The notes beneath the pieces were generated by a model, which did not search any database, had not been told where the DNA came from, and saw nothing but the letters and a program-made list of their open reading frames with translations. A stretch of 64,000 bases of DNA, taken from UBA4802 sp964509195. Lineage in GTDB: Bacteria > Spirochaetota > UBA4802 > UB4802. Shown piece after piece: positions 28,575 through 37,916 of the stretch. Numbering within the stretch: position 1 is the first letter of the stretch; each line of letters starts with the position of its first letter. A program made the translations under genes and the position numbers. The stretch is from positions 17,491 through 81,490 of the forward strand of contig CAZDWJ010000015.1 in the NCBI GenBank assembly GCA_964509195.1, in the 5' to 3' direction.

Positions 28575-29206
28575 CATAAAAACTATACTCACAAATTTGT
28601 TTACAGGAACGTGAAGAAATTGCCTGTATGTTGGAATAGGGGCAACACAAAAACAGATAGCCCTTGCATTACACCAATCACCTTCAACTATTTCACAAGA
28701 GATTTCAGGGATTCACCATCGGTCAGAATTACCAGATATAATGCGCACAGGGCTCAACTACCTATCGTGTCAAAGGGATTCTCAAAACGTCACAAATGTT
28801 CAATAAAACATAGTAAATGAATGGTTAGCCTTCCCTTACAGGGTCATCATTAGTCAGTGACCTGAAAAAAATAGTCAGCAAAACAGAGTATGGTCAAGGG
28901 GAACTGATACTATTGTTTCTCATCAAAACAATGCAACGCTGAATCTGCTACGGGAGAGAAAGATTGCAGAAGGTGATCATTTGTAAAATACAGCGAAAGA
29001 CAGCTCATTCTTTCAGAAAGTCGATAGTTAGGAACAAGGTGTTTGTGATAGTAGCATTGGACTTAATAAGGAGATTTTTCCCTAAATAAACAGATTTTGA
29101 GTCAATTACCTACGCTCAGGTAAGTGAAGTCGCATCATTGTTGAATAACCGACCAATATTAGAGTGGTGCGGCGACAAATATGAAATAGTATTAGTATTA
29201 CATTAA
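28575..29206 (+). pseudogene. Decayed IS30-family transposase
   Basis: No intact frame, but pieces of an IS30 transposase appear in order on the plus strand. Near 28602 is QEREEIACMLE then TAG; one frame over comes ATQKQIALALHQSPSTISQEI, the helix-turn-helix; near 28735 RYNAHRAQ. Near 29062 come RRFFPK, a stop, TDFESITYAQVSEVASLLNNRP and the C-terminal tail. Stops and frameshifts at several points show it is dead. Terminal inverted repeats were not recognised. It fills the 1.1 kb gap between the glycan cluster and the ThiF-like gene. Confidence 0.8.
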
Positions 29207-29321
29207 ATATATTGGTTTATAATTTTCAAAATAGCTTCAACTACTCATATACAATTATCTAATAACATCTTCTAATATGAAAACATTAAATTTATTTCAT
29301 TTTTGGAAATACAATTATTCC

Positions 29322-29350
29322 TTGACAGCAGATTTATACACTAATTAAAC
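29322..29350 (+). promoter_or_regulatory. Candidate promoter of the ThiF-like gene
   Basis: TTGACA (29322-29327) and, after 17 bases, TTAAAC (29345-29350), 40 bases before the start. The -10 is poor. Confidence 0.35.
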
Positions 29351-29390
29351 ATTATTTATAAAGTCACAACCAACAACAAAGGATACAACG

Positions 29391-30119
29391 ATGCTTACCC
29401 AACAGGAACTTGAACTTTACCAGCGACAACTCATTATTAAAGGCTGGGGAAAAGAATCCCAGGAAACAATTAAAAACACTCATCTATTTATTGCAGGTAC
29501 CGGTGGTCTGGCAAGTTCTGCAGCAATATACTGTGCCGTTGCCGGTTTTGGAAAAATCACAATCTGCGATTTTGATACCATTTCGCTTTCAAATCTTAAC
29601 CGACAGATACTGCATACACATTCCCGAATCGGCATGCATAAAGTTGATTCTGCATACACAACACTGACGCAAGTCAACCCCTATATTCAGGTTGAAATCA
29701 CAAACACAAGAATTACTTCTAAAAACATTTATACATTAGTTGAACACCCACACATTATTCTTGATTGCTTAGATAATTTTGAAACACGCCACATACTCAA
29801 TAAAGCATGCATACAGCTACAAAAACCACTAATCCACGCAGGCGTTGAAGGTTTCAGTGGACAGCTTACCGTAGTATTACCTCATCACACACCTTGCCTG
29901 GCATGTTTTCTTCCTAAAAAAAGTATTAAAAAGCCCATCCCCATTGTTGGTGCTACGCCTGGTGTTATGGGGACATTGCAAGCAATGGAAGCAATTAAAT
30001 TAACAACAGGGCTTGGCACTGTTACAGCAGGAAAGCTTCTTCTTTTTGATGGTCTTGCAATGCGGTTTTCCACTATTGCACTTGAAAAGAATCCCGCATG
30101 CAAAGTCTGTAGGGCATAA
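29391..30119 (+). CDS. ThiF/MoeB/HesA-family adenylyltransferase
   Basis: 242 residues, an E1-like enzyme that adenylates the C-terminal Gly of a ubiquitin-like sulfur carrier (ThiS or MoaD). YQRQLIIKGWGKE and the nucleotide loop GTGGLASS (36-43) open the fold. DFDTISLSNLNRQILH (60-75) and DCLDNFETR (125-133) complete the active site. CLAC (169-172) and CKVC (237-240) form the Zn site. No carrier or thiamin/molybdopterin genes are adjacent, so the pathway cannot be chosen. A strong terminator follows the stop at once. Confidence 0.92.
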   Translation: MLTQQELELYQRQLIIKGWGKESQETIKNTHLFIAGTGGLASSAAIYCAVAGFGKITICDFDTISLSNLNRQILHTHSRIGMHKVDSAYTTLTQVNPYIQVEITNTRITSKNIYTLVEHPHIILDCLDNFETRHILNKACIQLQKPLIHAGVEGFSGQLTVVLPHHTPCLACFLPKKSIKKPIPIVGATPGVMGTLQAMEAIKLTTGLGTVTAGKLLLFDGLAMRFSTIALEKNPACKVCRA

Positions 30120-30120
30120 A

Positions 30121-30149
30121 AAAGGCTGCTTATTGTTAAAGCAGCCTTT
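30121..30149 (+). terminator. Intrinsic terminator of the ThiF-like gene
   Basis: AAAGGCTGCTT (30121-30131) pairs with AAGCAGCCTTT (30139-30149) around a 7-base loop; a short T tract follows. It may also serve the convergent dikinase transcript. Confidence 0.8.
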
Positions 30150-30171
30150 GTATAGTTTCATAGTAGCATGG

Positions 30172-30184
30172 GCGATAGTTACTG
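30172..30184 (+). repeat. GCGATAGTTACTG repeat, single copy
   Basis: Exact copy of the recurrent 13-mer between the convergent ThiF-like and dikinase genes. A CTATCGC core (about 30236) follows inside the dikinase 3' end. Confidence 0.7.
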
Positions 30185-30202
30185 TCACTACATCATCACT
30201 AT

Positions 30203-32803
30203 CTATTTACTCTTTGCCTGCTTAATATTCAACTGAGCTATCGCCAGTTTTGAGAGAGGAATTGCATACGGTGAACACGACACATAATTCAGGCCTACAT
30301 TCATACAGAATTCGATATTATCAGGATCAGCACCATGTTCGCCACACAATCCCATGGTTATATCAGGACGTGTGAGCTTTCCGCGTGTTGCTGCAATTTC
30401 AATGAGTTCTTTCACCTCTCTTCCCAGCACCTTGAACGGATTGTTTGGAATAAGGTCATACAGTGAATAGCTTGGGAAAAATGAGTTAATGTCATCGCGC
30501 GACAGACCATAAGTTGTCTGTGTCAGGTCATTGGTACCAAAGCTAAAAAACTCCGCATACTGCGCAATTCTTCCTGCACCAACGGCAGCAGCAGGTAATT
30601 CTATCATGGTACCCACTTCGTATTCTAAATCATCAATGCCGTATTCTTCAACAACTTCATCCTTGATGTCGCGAATACCTTTTACGGTCTTTCCTTCAAT
30701 CTTTTTGCCATTCTTTATAAACTTGATTTCTGTTTCGGTCATTACAATAGGAATCATAATCTCAGGAACAACATTAATGCCTTCTTTTTTCAGCATACAC
30801 GCAGCTTCAAAAATTGCTCTGCACTGCATTTCATAAATTTCAGGGTATGTGATAGCAACGCGACACCCTCTGTGACCAAGCATTGGGTTCATTTCAGAAA
30901 GCTCTTCGCATCGTGCACGAATTTCCATATCAGACATGCCTTTCTTGCGCGACTTCATGTACTGAATGAATTCTTTCATGCTATCTTCTGTACGTGGCAG
31001 GAATTCATGTAAAGGCGCATCAAGCAAACGTATAGTGACAGGATGCCCCTGCATAATCTTGAACAACTCATAAAAGTCACCACGCTGCATGGGTTTTAAT
31101 TCATCCAGTGCTTTGCGTCGTTCGGCTTCAGTCTCAGAAAGAATCATTTCCCTGAACTTCATTATTCGCTTTTCATTGAAGAACATGTGCTCAGTGCGGC
31201 AAAGTCCAATACCATCGGCAAAGAACATCTTTGCCACTTTGGCATCCCGCGGCTGGTCAGCATTGGCACGCACATCAAAATCTTTAATGAAGTTCTGTAC
31301 TATTTTCAGGAAATCGGTTAGTCCATTTTTTTCAAAATCAGGCTCAATGAGGCCTACCTTATCAAGATAAATTGTTGGCGGTTCATAATACGGTACATTT
31401 ATTGAAACATAATCACCTTCTTTGATGGTTTTTCCCGCAAGCGTAAATGTATTGCCGCGTATCTTCATCTCAGGCTGTACCATAGCAACTTTGCCCAGAC
31501 TACGTGCAACAACTGGCGCATGAGATGAAAAACCACCTTCAGAAGTAATAACGCCACGGGCAACCTCAATAGCTTTTACATCCTCCGCATACGTGGCAGG
31601 CATCACTAGTATAAGATTGGTGTCACCGCCATGCATCACTGCGCGTTTGTATTCTTCAAGCAGCTTGTCTGTTGAAAAGAATACCCTGCCAATAGCTGCG
31701 CCTGTTGAACCAGCAATACCCCCTTTAATAGACTTCACATTTTTTGTTGTGCGCGGATCAATTACAGGATGAAGTAGTTCATTAAGCTGGCTTGGCTTTA
31801 TTGATTCTACAAGAAATTCCGGTGTTACTACTTTACGTGTATGAAGGTCAAGCAATGTCTTGATATGAGCTTGAGTTGACTTTTCATCAACCTCACGCTG
31901 CTCAATGAGCCAGAAGTTTCCTTCTTCAATAGTAAATTTAATGTTACGTATTTCTTTAAAGTTATCTTCCACTTTCTTTGCTATTTCAACTAACTTGTCG
32001 TAATATTTTTTATCAATTTTGGCAATATCCTTTGTTGCGCCACGGTCAACATCAAACTCATTCTGCAAAAATTCACCTTGTATAAGAGAATCACCTGTTA
32101 TGATATTACGCGTAAAGTAATTCCCTGCGTATGAATTCTGGCCAAAGTTTCCATACACCATTGCCTGAATCATAATTGACAGTGAATTGTCAACATCAAT
32201 GTCAGAATCACAGTATTTTGCTGCAGCACCTTTCAGTATGAGTCCCAACTGGTCATACACATCTTCACTGAACTTATCGCCAAGAAATTTTTTATACTTG
32301 GCAACTACTTCTTTGTATTCTTTTGCCTTTGCATTTTTTGGCAACTTGCCTTCCAGTTCATCCAGTTCCTTTTCATCTATGCCGTAAATCTTTGACGCAA
32401 TGCTTCTGAGTAAAAACCTGTACTCGCCCCAGGCAAAGTCTTCACCGGTAAATTTTGCAAAACCAGTAACAACGCTATCATTCAAACCAACATTGTGAAT
32501 TGAAGGGAAAAATGGAACATTTAAATCAGAACTCAAAACTACTTTTAAAAGCAATGGTTTATCGCTATCGCCATACCCTTTTTTCATGTCTTTTTCAACT
32601 TTATCAACAAATGTTTTAATAAGCTGCTTTACATTGACCTTTGGAAGCTTCATGGTTAAATCAGCATCAATGATAAATCCAGGAGCTATCGGTAACCCCA
32701 TTTTTGCTAAATCAACAGCCCTACGTCCTCTTATACCTAACTTTTTATATTGCTTATCATCAACACCGGTAAAATCTTTATTGAAAAAAACTATATTTTC
32801 CAT
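30203..32803 (-). CDS. ppdK: Pyruvate, phosphate dikinase, divergent in the ATP-grasp domain
   Basis: 866 residues. The phosphohistidine domain has GGFSSHAPVVARSLGK with His428. The PEP/pyruvate barrel is intact: GLCRTEHMFF, GTNDLTQTTYGLSRDD and MGLCGEHGADP with the catalytic Cys820. The N-terminal ATP-grasp domain is unusual: where PPDKs read VSVRSGA-SMPGMMDT-LNLGLN, this protein reads LKVVLSSDLNVPFFPSIHNVGLN (86-108), losing the nucleotide-binding Arg, and the AQGEDVVAG segment after GEFL is absent. It normally interconverts pyruvate, ATP, Pi with PEP, AMP, PPi; here the phosphoryl donor may differ or the N domain may work through the upstream partner. GAGAGG precedes the ATG. Confidence 0.85.
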   Translation of the reverse strand: MENIVFFNKDFTGVDDKQYKKLGIRGRRAVDLAKMGLPIAPGFIIDADLTMKLPKVNVKQLIKTFVDKVEKDMKKGYGDSDKPLLLKVVLSSDLNVPFFPSIHNVGLNDSVVTGFAKFTGEDFAWGEYRFLLRSIASKIYGIDEKELDELEGKLPKNAKAKEYKEVVAKYKKFLGDKFSEDVYDQLGLILKGAAAKYCDSDIDVDNSLSIMIQAMVYGNFGQNSYAGNYFTRNIITGDSLIQGEFLQNEFDVDRGATKDIAKIDKKYYDKLVEIAKKVEDNFKEIRNIKFTIEEGNFWLIEQREVDEKSTQAHIKTLLDLHTRKVVTPEFLVESIKPSQLNELLHPVIDPRTTKNVKSIKGGIAGSTGAAIGRVFFSTDKLLEEYKRAVMHGGDTNLILVMPATYAEDVKAIEVARGVITSEGGFSSHAPVVARSLGKVAMVQPEMKIRGNTFTLAGKTIKEGDYVSINVPYYEPPTIYLDKVGLIEPDFEKNGLTDFLKIVQNFIKDFDVRANADQPRDAKVAKMFFADGIGLCRTEHMFFNEKRIMKFREMILSETEAERRKALDELKPMQRGDFYELFKIMQGHPVTIRLLDAPLHEFLPRTEDSMKEFIQYMKSRKKGMSDMEIRARCEELSEMNPMLGHRGCRVAITYPEIYEMQCRAIFEAACMLKKEGINVVPEIMIPIVMTETEIKFIKNGKKIEGKTVKGIRDIKDEVVEEYGIDDLEYEVGTMIELPAAAVGAGRIAQYAEFFSFGTNDLTQTTYGLSRDDINSFFPSYSLYDLIPNNPFKVLGREVKELIEIAATRGKLTRPDITMGLCGEHGADPDNIEFCMNVGLNYVSCSPYAIPLSKLAIAQLNIKQAKSK

Positions 32804-32837
32804 ACTATCCTCTCTTTTTAATTTGTTTCATATGGTA

Positions 32838-33743
32838 TTAGAAAAGATTCAATACTTTCCCAACAGCTATCTTTAAAAACTGTTCAAACCGTGGCGAAGC
32901 GCCCTCAAACAGGTACTTCTGCAATTTAGATACATCCCGTATATTTTCCCCCACTACCTGGAAGAATATGGGATCACCATGTTTTACTTTCCCCCATTTA
33001 AACAGTGAGTTGATGTCATTAATTTTTTCCCCTTCATGAAAGATTAAAACATCCAGGTCAGGATGAGAAACTTTATAACTTTCAATAATACGCTTCCATG
33101 CTTCAACATTGCCGTTATGAAAAAGCTCATTGGTAACAGTAACCGCATATTTTGGTGTCATGTTCTTTTTGCCGGCTGCTGCAACTGTTGCAGGTGTTGG
33201 TTTTTTGACTTCCTTAACGGCAACAGTCTCATCAATAAATTCTTTGTTGATAAACACATCCTTGCCGGCAATCATTTCTTCAAGAGCTGTGATAGCCTCT
33301 TTTTCAACTTTTGGATTTGCTTCTTTTTTCTTCTTTGCATAGATAACCATAAGCTGATCACGTACTACTTCACGAACCCTTTCCCAGTGAGCTGCATTTT
33401 TTGGATTAATAAGGATTGGCTCTTCATTGACATTGAAATACACTATTACGATATCAAGAGCTGTCCATTTTGACGTTTCCTCATTAATTTTACTGAAGTC
33501 ACTCATTGTCACCGGAACATTATATGAATCATAGGAATACTGATATTTATCCTTTAAAATAGCCCCAACCATTGGTAATACCTGGTCCACCATCAAATCC
33601 CCTTCTGCAAGCATAATGTTTACCACATCAGCAAAATTCCTCCCTCCTTCCACCTCATCAACAACATCATTGACGCTAAAGAAGTGATTTAAAGCCTTGT
33701 TAAAATTAGCCTTGGTAGCTAATGAATAAAATGTTGTTTCCAT
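32838..33743 (-). CDS. Unknown protein in operon with the dikinase
   Basis: 301 residues, soluble, family not recognised. Residues 1-150 are acidic and mixed alpha/beta (DVVNIMLAEGDLMVDQVLPMVG, WTALDIVIVYFNVNEEPI). A Lys/Glu-rich and Ala/Pro-rich linker (about 150-205) leads to a second domain (205-301: YAVTVTNELFHNGNVEAWKRII, LDVLIFHEGEKINDINSLFKWG, FEQFLKIAVGKVLNLF). AGAGGGAAA precedes the ATG, and the dikinase follows after 34 bp. A subunit or regulator of the divergent dikinase is inferred from context only. Confidence 0.7.
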   Translation of the reverse strand: METTFYSLATKANFNKALNHFFSVNDVVDEVEGGRNFADVVNIMLAEGDLMVDQVLPMVGAILKDKYQYSYDSYNVPVTMSDFSKINEETSKWTALDIVIVYFNVNEEPILINPKNAAHWERVREVVRDQLMVIYAKKKKEANPKVEKEAITALEEMIAGKDVFINKEFIDETVAVKEVKKPTPATVAAAGKKNMTPKYAVTVTNELFHNGNVEAWKRIIESYKVSHPDLDVLIFHEGEKINDINSLFKWGKVKHGDPIFFQVVGENIRDVSKLQKYLFEGASPRFEQFLKIAVGKVLNLF

Positions 33744-33888
33744 GGATTTCCCTCTTTTTGAAAATTTAATGTGAATACTGCACCTGTATATAAAATAATC
33801 AAAAATATAATAATTTTTTGATTTTTTATTATAATGGTATTATAAAATTATTTAAGATTGTTTTACAAGTATTTTTTTATTTTTATTG

Positions 33889-33901
33889 GCGATAGTTACC
33901 G
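33889..33901 (+). repeat. GCGATAGTTACCG repeat variant
   Basis: One mismatch from the 13-mer consensus GCGATAGTTACTG. Sits between the dikinase operon start and the tRNA-Gly promoter, a divergent intergenic region. Confidence 0.6.
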
Positions 33902-33931
33902 CACCCTTTGCCGTTACATAATATTTATTTA

Positions 33932-33959
33932 TTGACAAAAAAGAAGCGTTGCGTATTCT
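33932..33959 (+). promoter_or_regulatory. Promoter of tRNA-Gly
   Basis: TTGACA (33932-33937), 16-base spacer, TATTCT (33954-33959), 13 bases before the tRNA. Confidence 0.7.
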
Positions 33960-33972
33960 GTCGCGTGTACAG

Positions 33973-34043
33973 GCGGGTGTAGTTCAATGGTAGAACTTCA
34001 GCCTTCCAAGCTGATAGCGTGGGTTCGATTCCCATCACCCGCT
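33973..34043 (+). tRNA. tRNA-Gly (TCC)
   Basis: 71 bases. Acceptor GCGGGTG/CACCCGC, D arm GTTCAATGGTAGAAC, anticodon loop CTTCCAA with anticodon TCC, T arm GTGGGTTCGATTCCCAT, discriminator T. Confidence 0.96.
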
Positions 34044-34053
34044 CATTTCCTTG

Positions 34054-34818
34054 TTACAGATTAACCACAATTCCCCTATTCTTTAAATACTGCTTAACCT
34101 GTTTTACTGTAAATGTCCTGAAATGAAACACTGATGCAGCAAGTAGTATTTCCGCTTTGCCCTCTACCACTGCTTCATAAAAATGTTCCAGCATACCAGC
34201 ACCACCTGAAGCAACAACAGGAATGGTAACTGCCTCAGCAATTGCTTTGGTAAAAGGTATATCATAGCCTTTTAATGTTCCATCACCATCCATACTTGTG
34301 GGAAGCAGTACCCCAGCACCCCGCTTCTGGCATTCAACAGCCCATGCAACCGCATCTTTTCCTGTTGCTTTGGTGCCGCCAGCAACCACCACCTCAAAAC
34401 CAGAAGGAAGCCCACTATTCCGCTTACCGTCAATGGCAATAGTTATGGTGTCAGAGCCAAAGCGTTTTACCGCCTCATCTATAAGTTCAGGATTTTTAAC
34501 AGCAGCGCTGTTCATAGACACCTTTGACGCACCCGCTTCAAGCACCAGTTCAATATCTTCAATACTTCCTATACCACCGCCAACTGTCAAAGGTATACTA
34601 ATTGAGCTTGCAACATTCTTAACCCATTCCAATCGTGTTTTACGATTTTCCACCGTAGCAGCAATATCAAGCATCGCTAGTTCATCAGCGCCTTCACTCT
34701 GATAAAAAACAGCATTTTCAACAGGATCACCTGCATCTTTAATATTTATAAAATTTACACCCTTGACAACTCTCCCTTCTTTCATGTCAAGGCATGGCAT
34801 AATTTTAATTGTTTTCAT
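34054..34818 (-). CDS. hisF: Imidazole glycerol phosphate synthase cyclase subunit
   Basis: 254 residues, a (beta/alpha)8 barrel that with HisH makes IGP and AICAR in histidine synthesis. Both catalytic acids fall at the canonical positions: Asp11 in CLDMKEGRVVKGV and Asp130 in IAIDGKRN. Phosphate-binding TVGGGIGS (78-85) and VASGGAGM are intact. AAGGGAAG precedes the ATG. It stands alone without hisH or other his genes; HisF-like paralogues exist in sugar amidination clusters, but nothing here suggests that. Confidence 0.92.
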   Translation of the reverse strand: MKTIKIMPCLDMKEGRVVKGVNFINIKDAGDPVENAVFYQSEGADELAMLDIAATVENRKTRLEWVKNVASSISIPLTVGGGIGSIEDIELVLEAGASKVSMNSAAVKNPELIDEAVKRFGSDTITIAIDGKRNSGLPSGFEVVVAGGTKATGKDAVAWAVECQKRGAGVLLPTSMDGDGTLKGYDIPFTKAIAEAVTIPVVASGGAGMLEHFYEAVVEGKAEILLAASVFHFRTFTVKQVKQYLKNRGIVVNL

Positions 34819-34889
34819 AATCTTCCCTTTTTAAAAAAAGTACCAAACTACTATGATATTGTATCCAGCCACGTCAAGTTAAAAAAATG

Positions 34890-36329
34890 TTATTGCACGC
34901 TACCGGTTTTTATCCAGCGTGCGACAAAGATAACCATCTCATTAAATGTCTCTGTATATTTATTTTGATTGGCGATAGCATCAGCGTCTCCAACCACTAA
35001 AAGATTCTTATCTGCATACATAAAGCCTACATTGTCATAATCATTTGGCTGATATAAGGGGATGCCGTCATTTAATACTTCCAGACCAGGATGACTTGCC
35101 TCACACCACAGCGATGAAGGTATCTGTAAAATGACGCCGATATTTGCATTTTTTACAAAGCCAGAAAGTCTGTGAAATTGCAGTGATTGTTTCTTACGAG
35201 GGATTACAACATCAAAAAAGTTTTGATCGCCATCGGTAACAAAACAAGAGAGCATTTCCAAGTTACTATCGCCCAAAAACAAATATGCCTTTGTGTTAAG
35301 TGCACCCAATGCAAGTAAGCGTTTGCCCCACACTGTCCCCGACAAAAGCTTCTGATATGGCTCTACAAAGATGATGTTTCGTTTATTGTTATTGATTGCG
35401 CAATCAGGTTTTGGAATCACCATTATATTAATTGATTCATCATGGGCAAGTGAAGGGATTTTTTCTACAAGTGCATTGATAAAATATTGCACACCAGAAG
35501 GTGTTTTGTCAATGCCAGCACACGAGTTTTCCGCATCAAAACACGGTATGGCTGCAGTATATTTAACCTTCCGTGATAAACGTTTTTCAAGTAGCCATTC
35601 TATGCAGTGGGTAAAAAATTCTTTATTATCGCCGGCATGTATACCAACCCTGCCATCGCCATTCCAGAGCATTTCGCTATCGGCCAGCACAAGCATTTTG
35701 CCTTTCCCATAAGTGCAACCAGCTGCAATCACTGCATCCGTTTCATCATCGCAGAGCAATACTTCAAAAGAATTACTGTTGCTGGATAGTGAAGCAGAAA
35801 GCATATGCAATACATTATGCAATTTAAATTTCTTTGAATACGCTCGGTTGTTCAAATCATCAAGTGATTGTGCATTCTCATTGTCTTTGCCTGCTGCATC
35901 GCTATTAATGGTTATGCCAATTGTTTTTGTTACTGCATTTAAAAACGTTGCACTATGGTACATGTTATCGTGTTCGGCAATCACAAATAGAAGGCCACCA
36001 CTTTTTACAAAATTGCAGATAGCATCAATTTCACGATTATCAAACTGCTGATATTTAGCAACAGAAAGCATCAGTATTGAATAGTGATAACCTGTGGCAG
36101 GCAAAAAGGATATACATTCATCAATTTTTTTCAGATTAACCGAAGCAGGAATCCCATACTGTTTTAGCATATACGCTACGTGCGAATATCCACAGTAGCC
36201 ATGATCCCACAATCCCCACACATTGTTGTGTGACTGATCATAGATAAGCTGCGCAGTAAACGGTGTGTAATCCGGAAATCTTTGCATGCAGCCTACAATA
36301 AAAATAAGTATGAAAATTATTCTTTTCAT
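34890..36329 (-). CDS. Putative lipoprotein with glutamine-amidotransferase-like fold (DUF4350-like)
   Basis: 479 residues. Signal peptide with lipobox IVGC (Cys14). Residues about 30-260 resemble DUF4350/ThuA-type Rossmann modules: HYSILMLSVAKYQQFDNREIDAICNFVKSGGLLFVIAEHDNM and GCTYGKGKMLVLADSEMLWNGDGRVG. A second part (about 260-479) looks like a weaker repeat of the theme. It is predicted to face the periplasm; function unknown. No clear ribosome site; a MITE-like element begins 12 bp upstream of the start. Confidence 0.6.
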   Translation of the reverse strand: MKRIIFILIFIVGCMQRFPDYTPFTAQLIYDQSHNNVWGLWDHGYCGYSHVAYMLKQYGIPASVNLKKIDECISFLPATGYHYSILMLSVAKYQQFDNREIDAICNFVKSGGLLFVIAEHDNMYHSATFLNAVTKTIGITINSDAAGKDNENAQSLDDLNNRAYSKKFKLHNVLHMLSASLSSNSNSFEVLLCDDETDAVIAAGCTYGKGKMLVLADSEMLWNGDGRVGIHAGDNKEFFTHCIEWLLEKRLSRKVKYTAAIPCFDAENSCAGIDKTPSGVQYFINALVEKIPSLAHDESINIMVIPKPDCAINNNKRNIIFVEPYQKLLSGTVWGKRLLALGALNTKAYLFLGDSNLEMLSCFVTDGDQNFFDVVIPRKKQSLQFHRLSGFVKNANIGVILQIPSSLWCEASHPGLEVLNDGIPLYQPNDYDNVGFMYADKNLLVVGDADAIANQNKYTETFNEMVIFVARWIKTGSVQ

Positions 36330-36340
36330 AGTATGTTATG

Positions 36341-36496
36341 CAGGTCTGTCCCAAAAGTGCTTGTTGAGTAAATTTCGCAAACATTTGGTGATGAAATGCG
36401 CTCATTTTGATACAATTATGCCACATTTTGTGGCTTAATCACTGAGGTCAGCGCTACGAAATTTGCGTCGAAACGACTTTTTGGGACAGTCCCCTG
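36341..36496. mobile_element. MITE-like palindromic element, about 156 bp
   Basis: The ends are imperfect inverted repeats: CAGGTCTGTCCCAAAAGT at the left against CAGGGGACTGTCCCAAAAAGT read from the right. A second nested pair, AAATTTCG and CGAAATTT, lies inside. No coding capacity. CTGTCCCAAAAGT-like ends are common to several IS groups, so this is probably a non-autonomous or internally deleted element. It separates trpB2 from the lipoprotein gene. Confidence 0.6.
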
Positions 36497-36504
36497 TACC
36501 AACA

Positions 36505-37869
36505 TTACTTCCCAACTTTTGGTAAATCATCCAATGCTTTATCAATTAATTCTTTTGGATATTCATAATCTTCCAGCTGGCCTGATAAAAACTTATCATA
36601 CGATGCCAGGTCAAAATGACCGTGACCACTTAGATTAAAGACTATGGTCTTCTGTTTGCCTTCTTGTTTTGCTTTTTCAGCCTCAATAATGGCTGCTCTT
36701 ATAGCATGTGATGATTCAGGTGCCGGAATAATACCTTCAGTTTTTGAAAAAAGAATTGCAGCTTCAAAGCACTCTTTCTGGTGCAAAGCTATTGCTGTTA
36801 TCAGTCCTTCATGGTATAAAAAGCTTACCAGTGGTGACATTCCATGATAGCGAAGTCCCCCTGCATGAATTGAAGGTGGTATAAATGAATGACCCAATGT
36901 ATACATGGGCATAATCGGAGTAAGTTTAGCTACATCACCAAAATCGTATGTGAAAATACCTTTTGTTAATGTGGGACACGCTGCTGGTTCTACAGCAATA
37001 ATATCAATCTTTTTCCCGTTTATTTTATCCCTTACAAATGGGAATGCAAGCCCTGCAAAGTTTGAACCGCCACCCACACAACCAATAACCACATCCGGGT
37101 AATCATCAACCATTTCAAATTGCTTTATTGTTTCAAGGCCAATAATGGTCTGATGTAGACAAACATGATTCAAAACACTGCCCAAAGAATAATTGGTGTC
37201 CTTGTTGTTTGCAGCTTCTTCAACGGCTTCACTGATAGCAATCCCTAAACTGCCAGGGCTATTGGGGTCCTTTTTTAATATTTCTCTTCCACTATTAGTA
37301 AGATTACTTGGACTTGGAGTGACAGTTGCACCCCAGGTTTCCATCATGAATTTACGGTAGGGCTTCTGTTCATAGCTTACACGTACCATATATACATGGA
37401 CATCAATCCCAAAGAAATTGCCCGCCAGTGACAGAGCACTGCCCCATTGGCCAGCTCCTGTCTCAGTGGATAATTTTTTAATTCCTTCTTTCTTATTGTA
37501 ATATGCCTGAGCCACTGCAGTGTTTAATTTATGGCTCCCTGCAGGGGAAACGCCTTCATATTTATAGTAAATATTAGCAGGCGTTCCCAATGCTGCTTCC
37601 AGCCGTCGTGCTCTAAAAAGTGGTGAAGGCCTCCACAGACGGTAAATATGCAACACATCCTCCGGTATATCGATATACGCTTTGGGGCTCACTTCCTGTT
37701 CAATTAACCCCATGGGGAAAATTGCATGCAATTCATCTGGTGTCACCGGTTTGCCAGTTGCAGGGCTTATGGGTGGTTCCATAGGTTTTGGCAGATCAGC
37801 TAAAATATTATACCATTGCCGCGGCATTTCCTTTTCGGGCAACTGTATTTTCGTTGAATCCTTTGCCAT
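36505..37869 (-). CDS. trpB: Tryptophan synthase beta chain, TrpB2 type
   Basis: 454 residues, the long TrpB2 class (TrpB1 is about 400). PLP is bound by Lys in the SHKLNTAVAQAYYNK motif. GAGQWGSALS, GCVGGGSNFAG and a C-terminal SSHAIRAAI segment line the active site. TrpB2 catalyses indole plus L-serine to tryptophan, sometimes as an indole salvage enzyme without TrpA. No other trp genes are nearby. Transcription is evidently under a Trp-codon attenuator in the 280 bp leader, direct evidence that the cell treats this gene as a tryptophan supply gene. AGGAGG precedes the ATG. Confidence 0.93.
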   Translation of the reverse strand: MAKDSTKIQLPEKEMPRQWYNILADLPKPMEPPISPATGKPVTPDELHAIFPMGLIEQEVSPKAYIDIPEDVLHIYRLWRPSPLFRARRLEAALGTPANIYYKYEGVSPAGSHKLNTAVAQAYYNKKEGIKKLSTETGAGQWGSALSLAGNFFGIDVHVYMVRVSYEQKPYRKFMMETWGATVTPSPSNLTNSGREILKKDPNSPGSLGIAISEAVEEAANNKDTNYSLGSVLNHVCLHQTIIGLETIKQFEMVDDYPDVVIGCVGGGSNFAGLAFPFVRDKINGKKIDIIAVEPAACPTLTKGIFTYDFGDVAKLTPIMPMYTLGHSFIPPSIHAGGLRYHGMSPLVSFLYHEGLITAIALHQKECFEAAILFSKTEGIIPAPESSHAIRAAIIEAEKAKQEGKQKTIVFNLSGHGHFDLASYDKFLSGQLEDYEYPKELIDKALDDLPKVGK

Positions 37870-37916
37870 GTTATCCTCCTTATTATAAACATTTGATTTT
37901 ACATATTGCCTATATA

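Noticed and set aside
28611..28820. 69-codon frame as an independent gene
   Set aside because: It is a frame through the IS30-type remnant.
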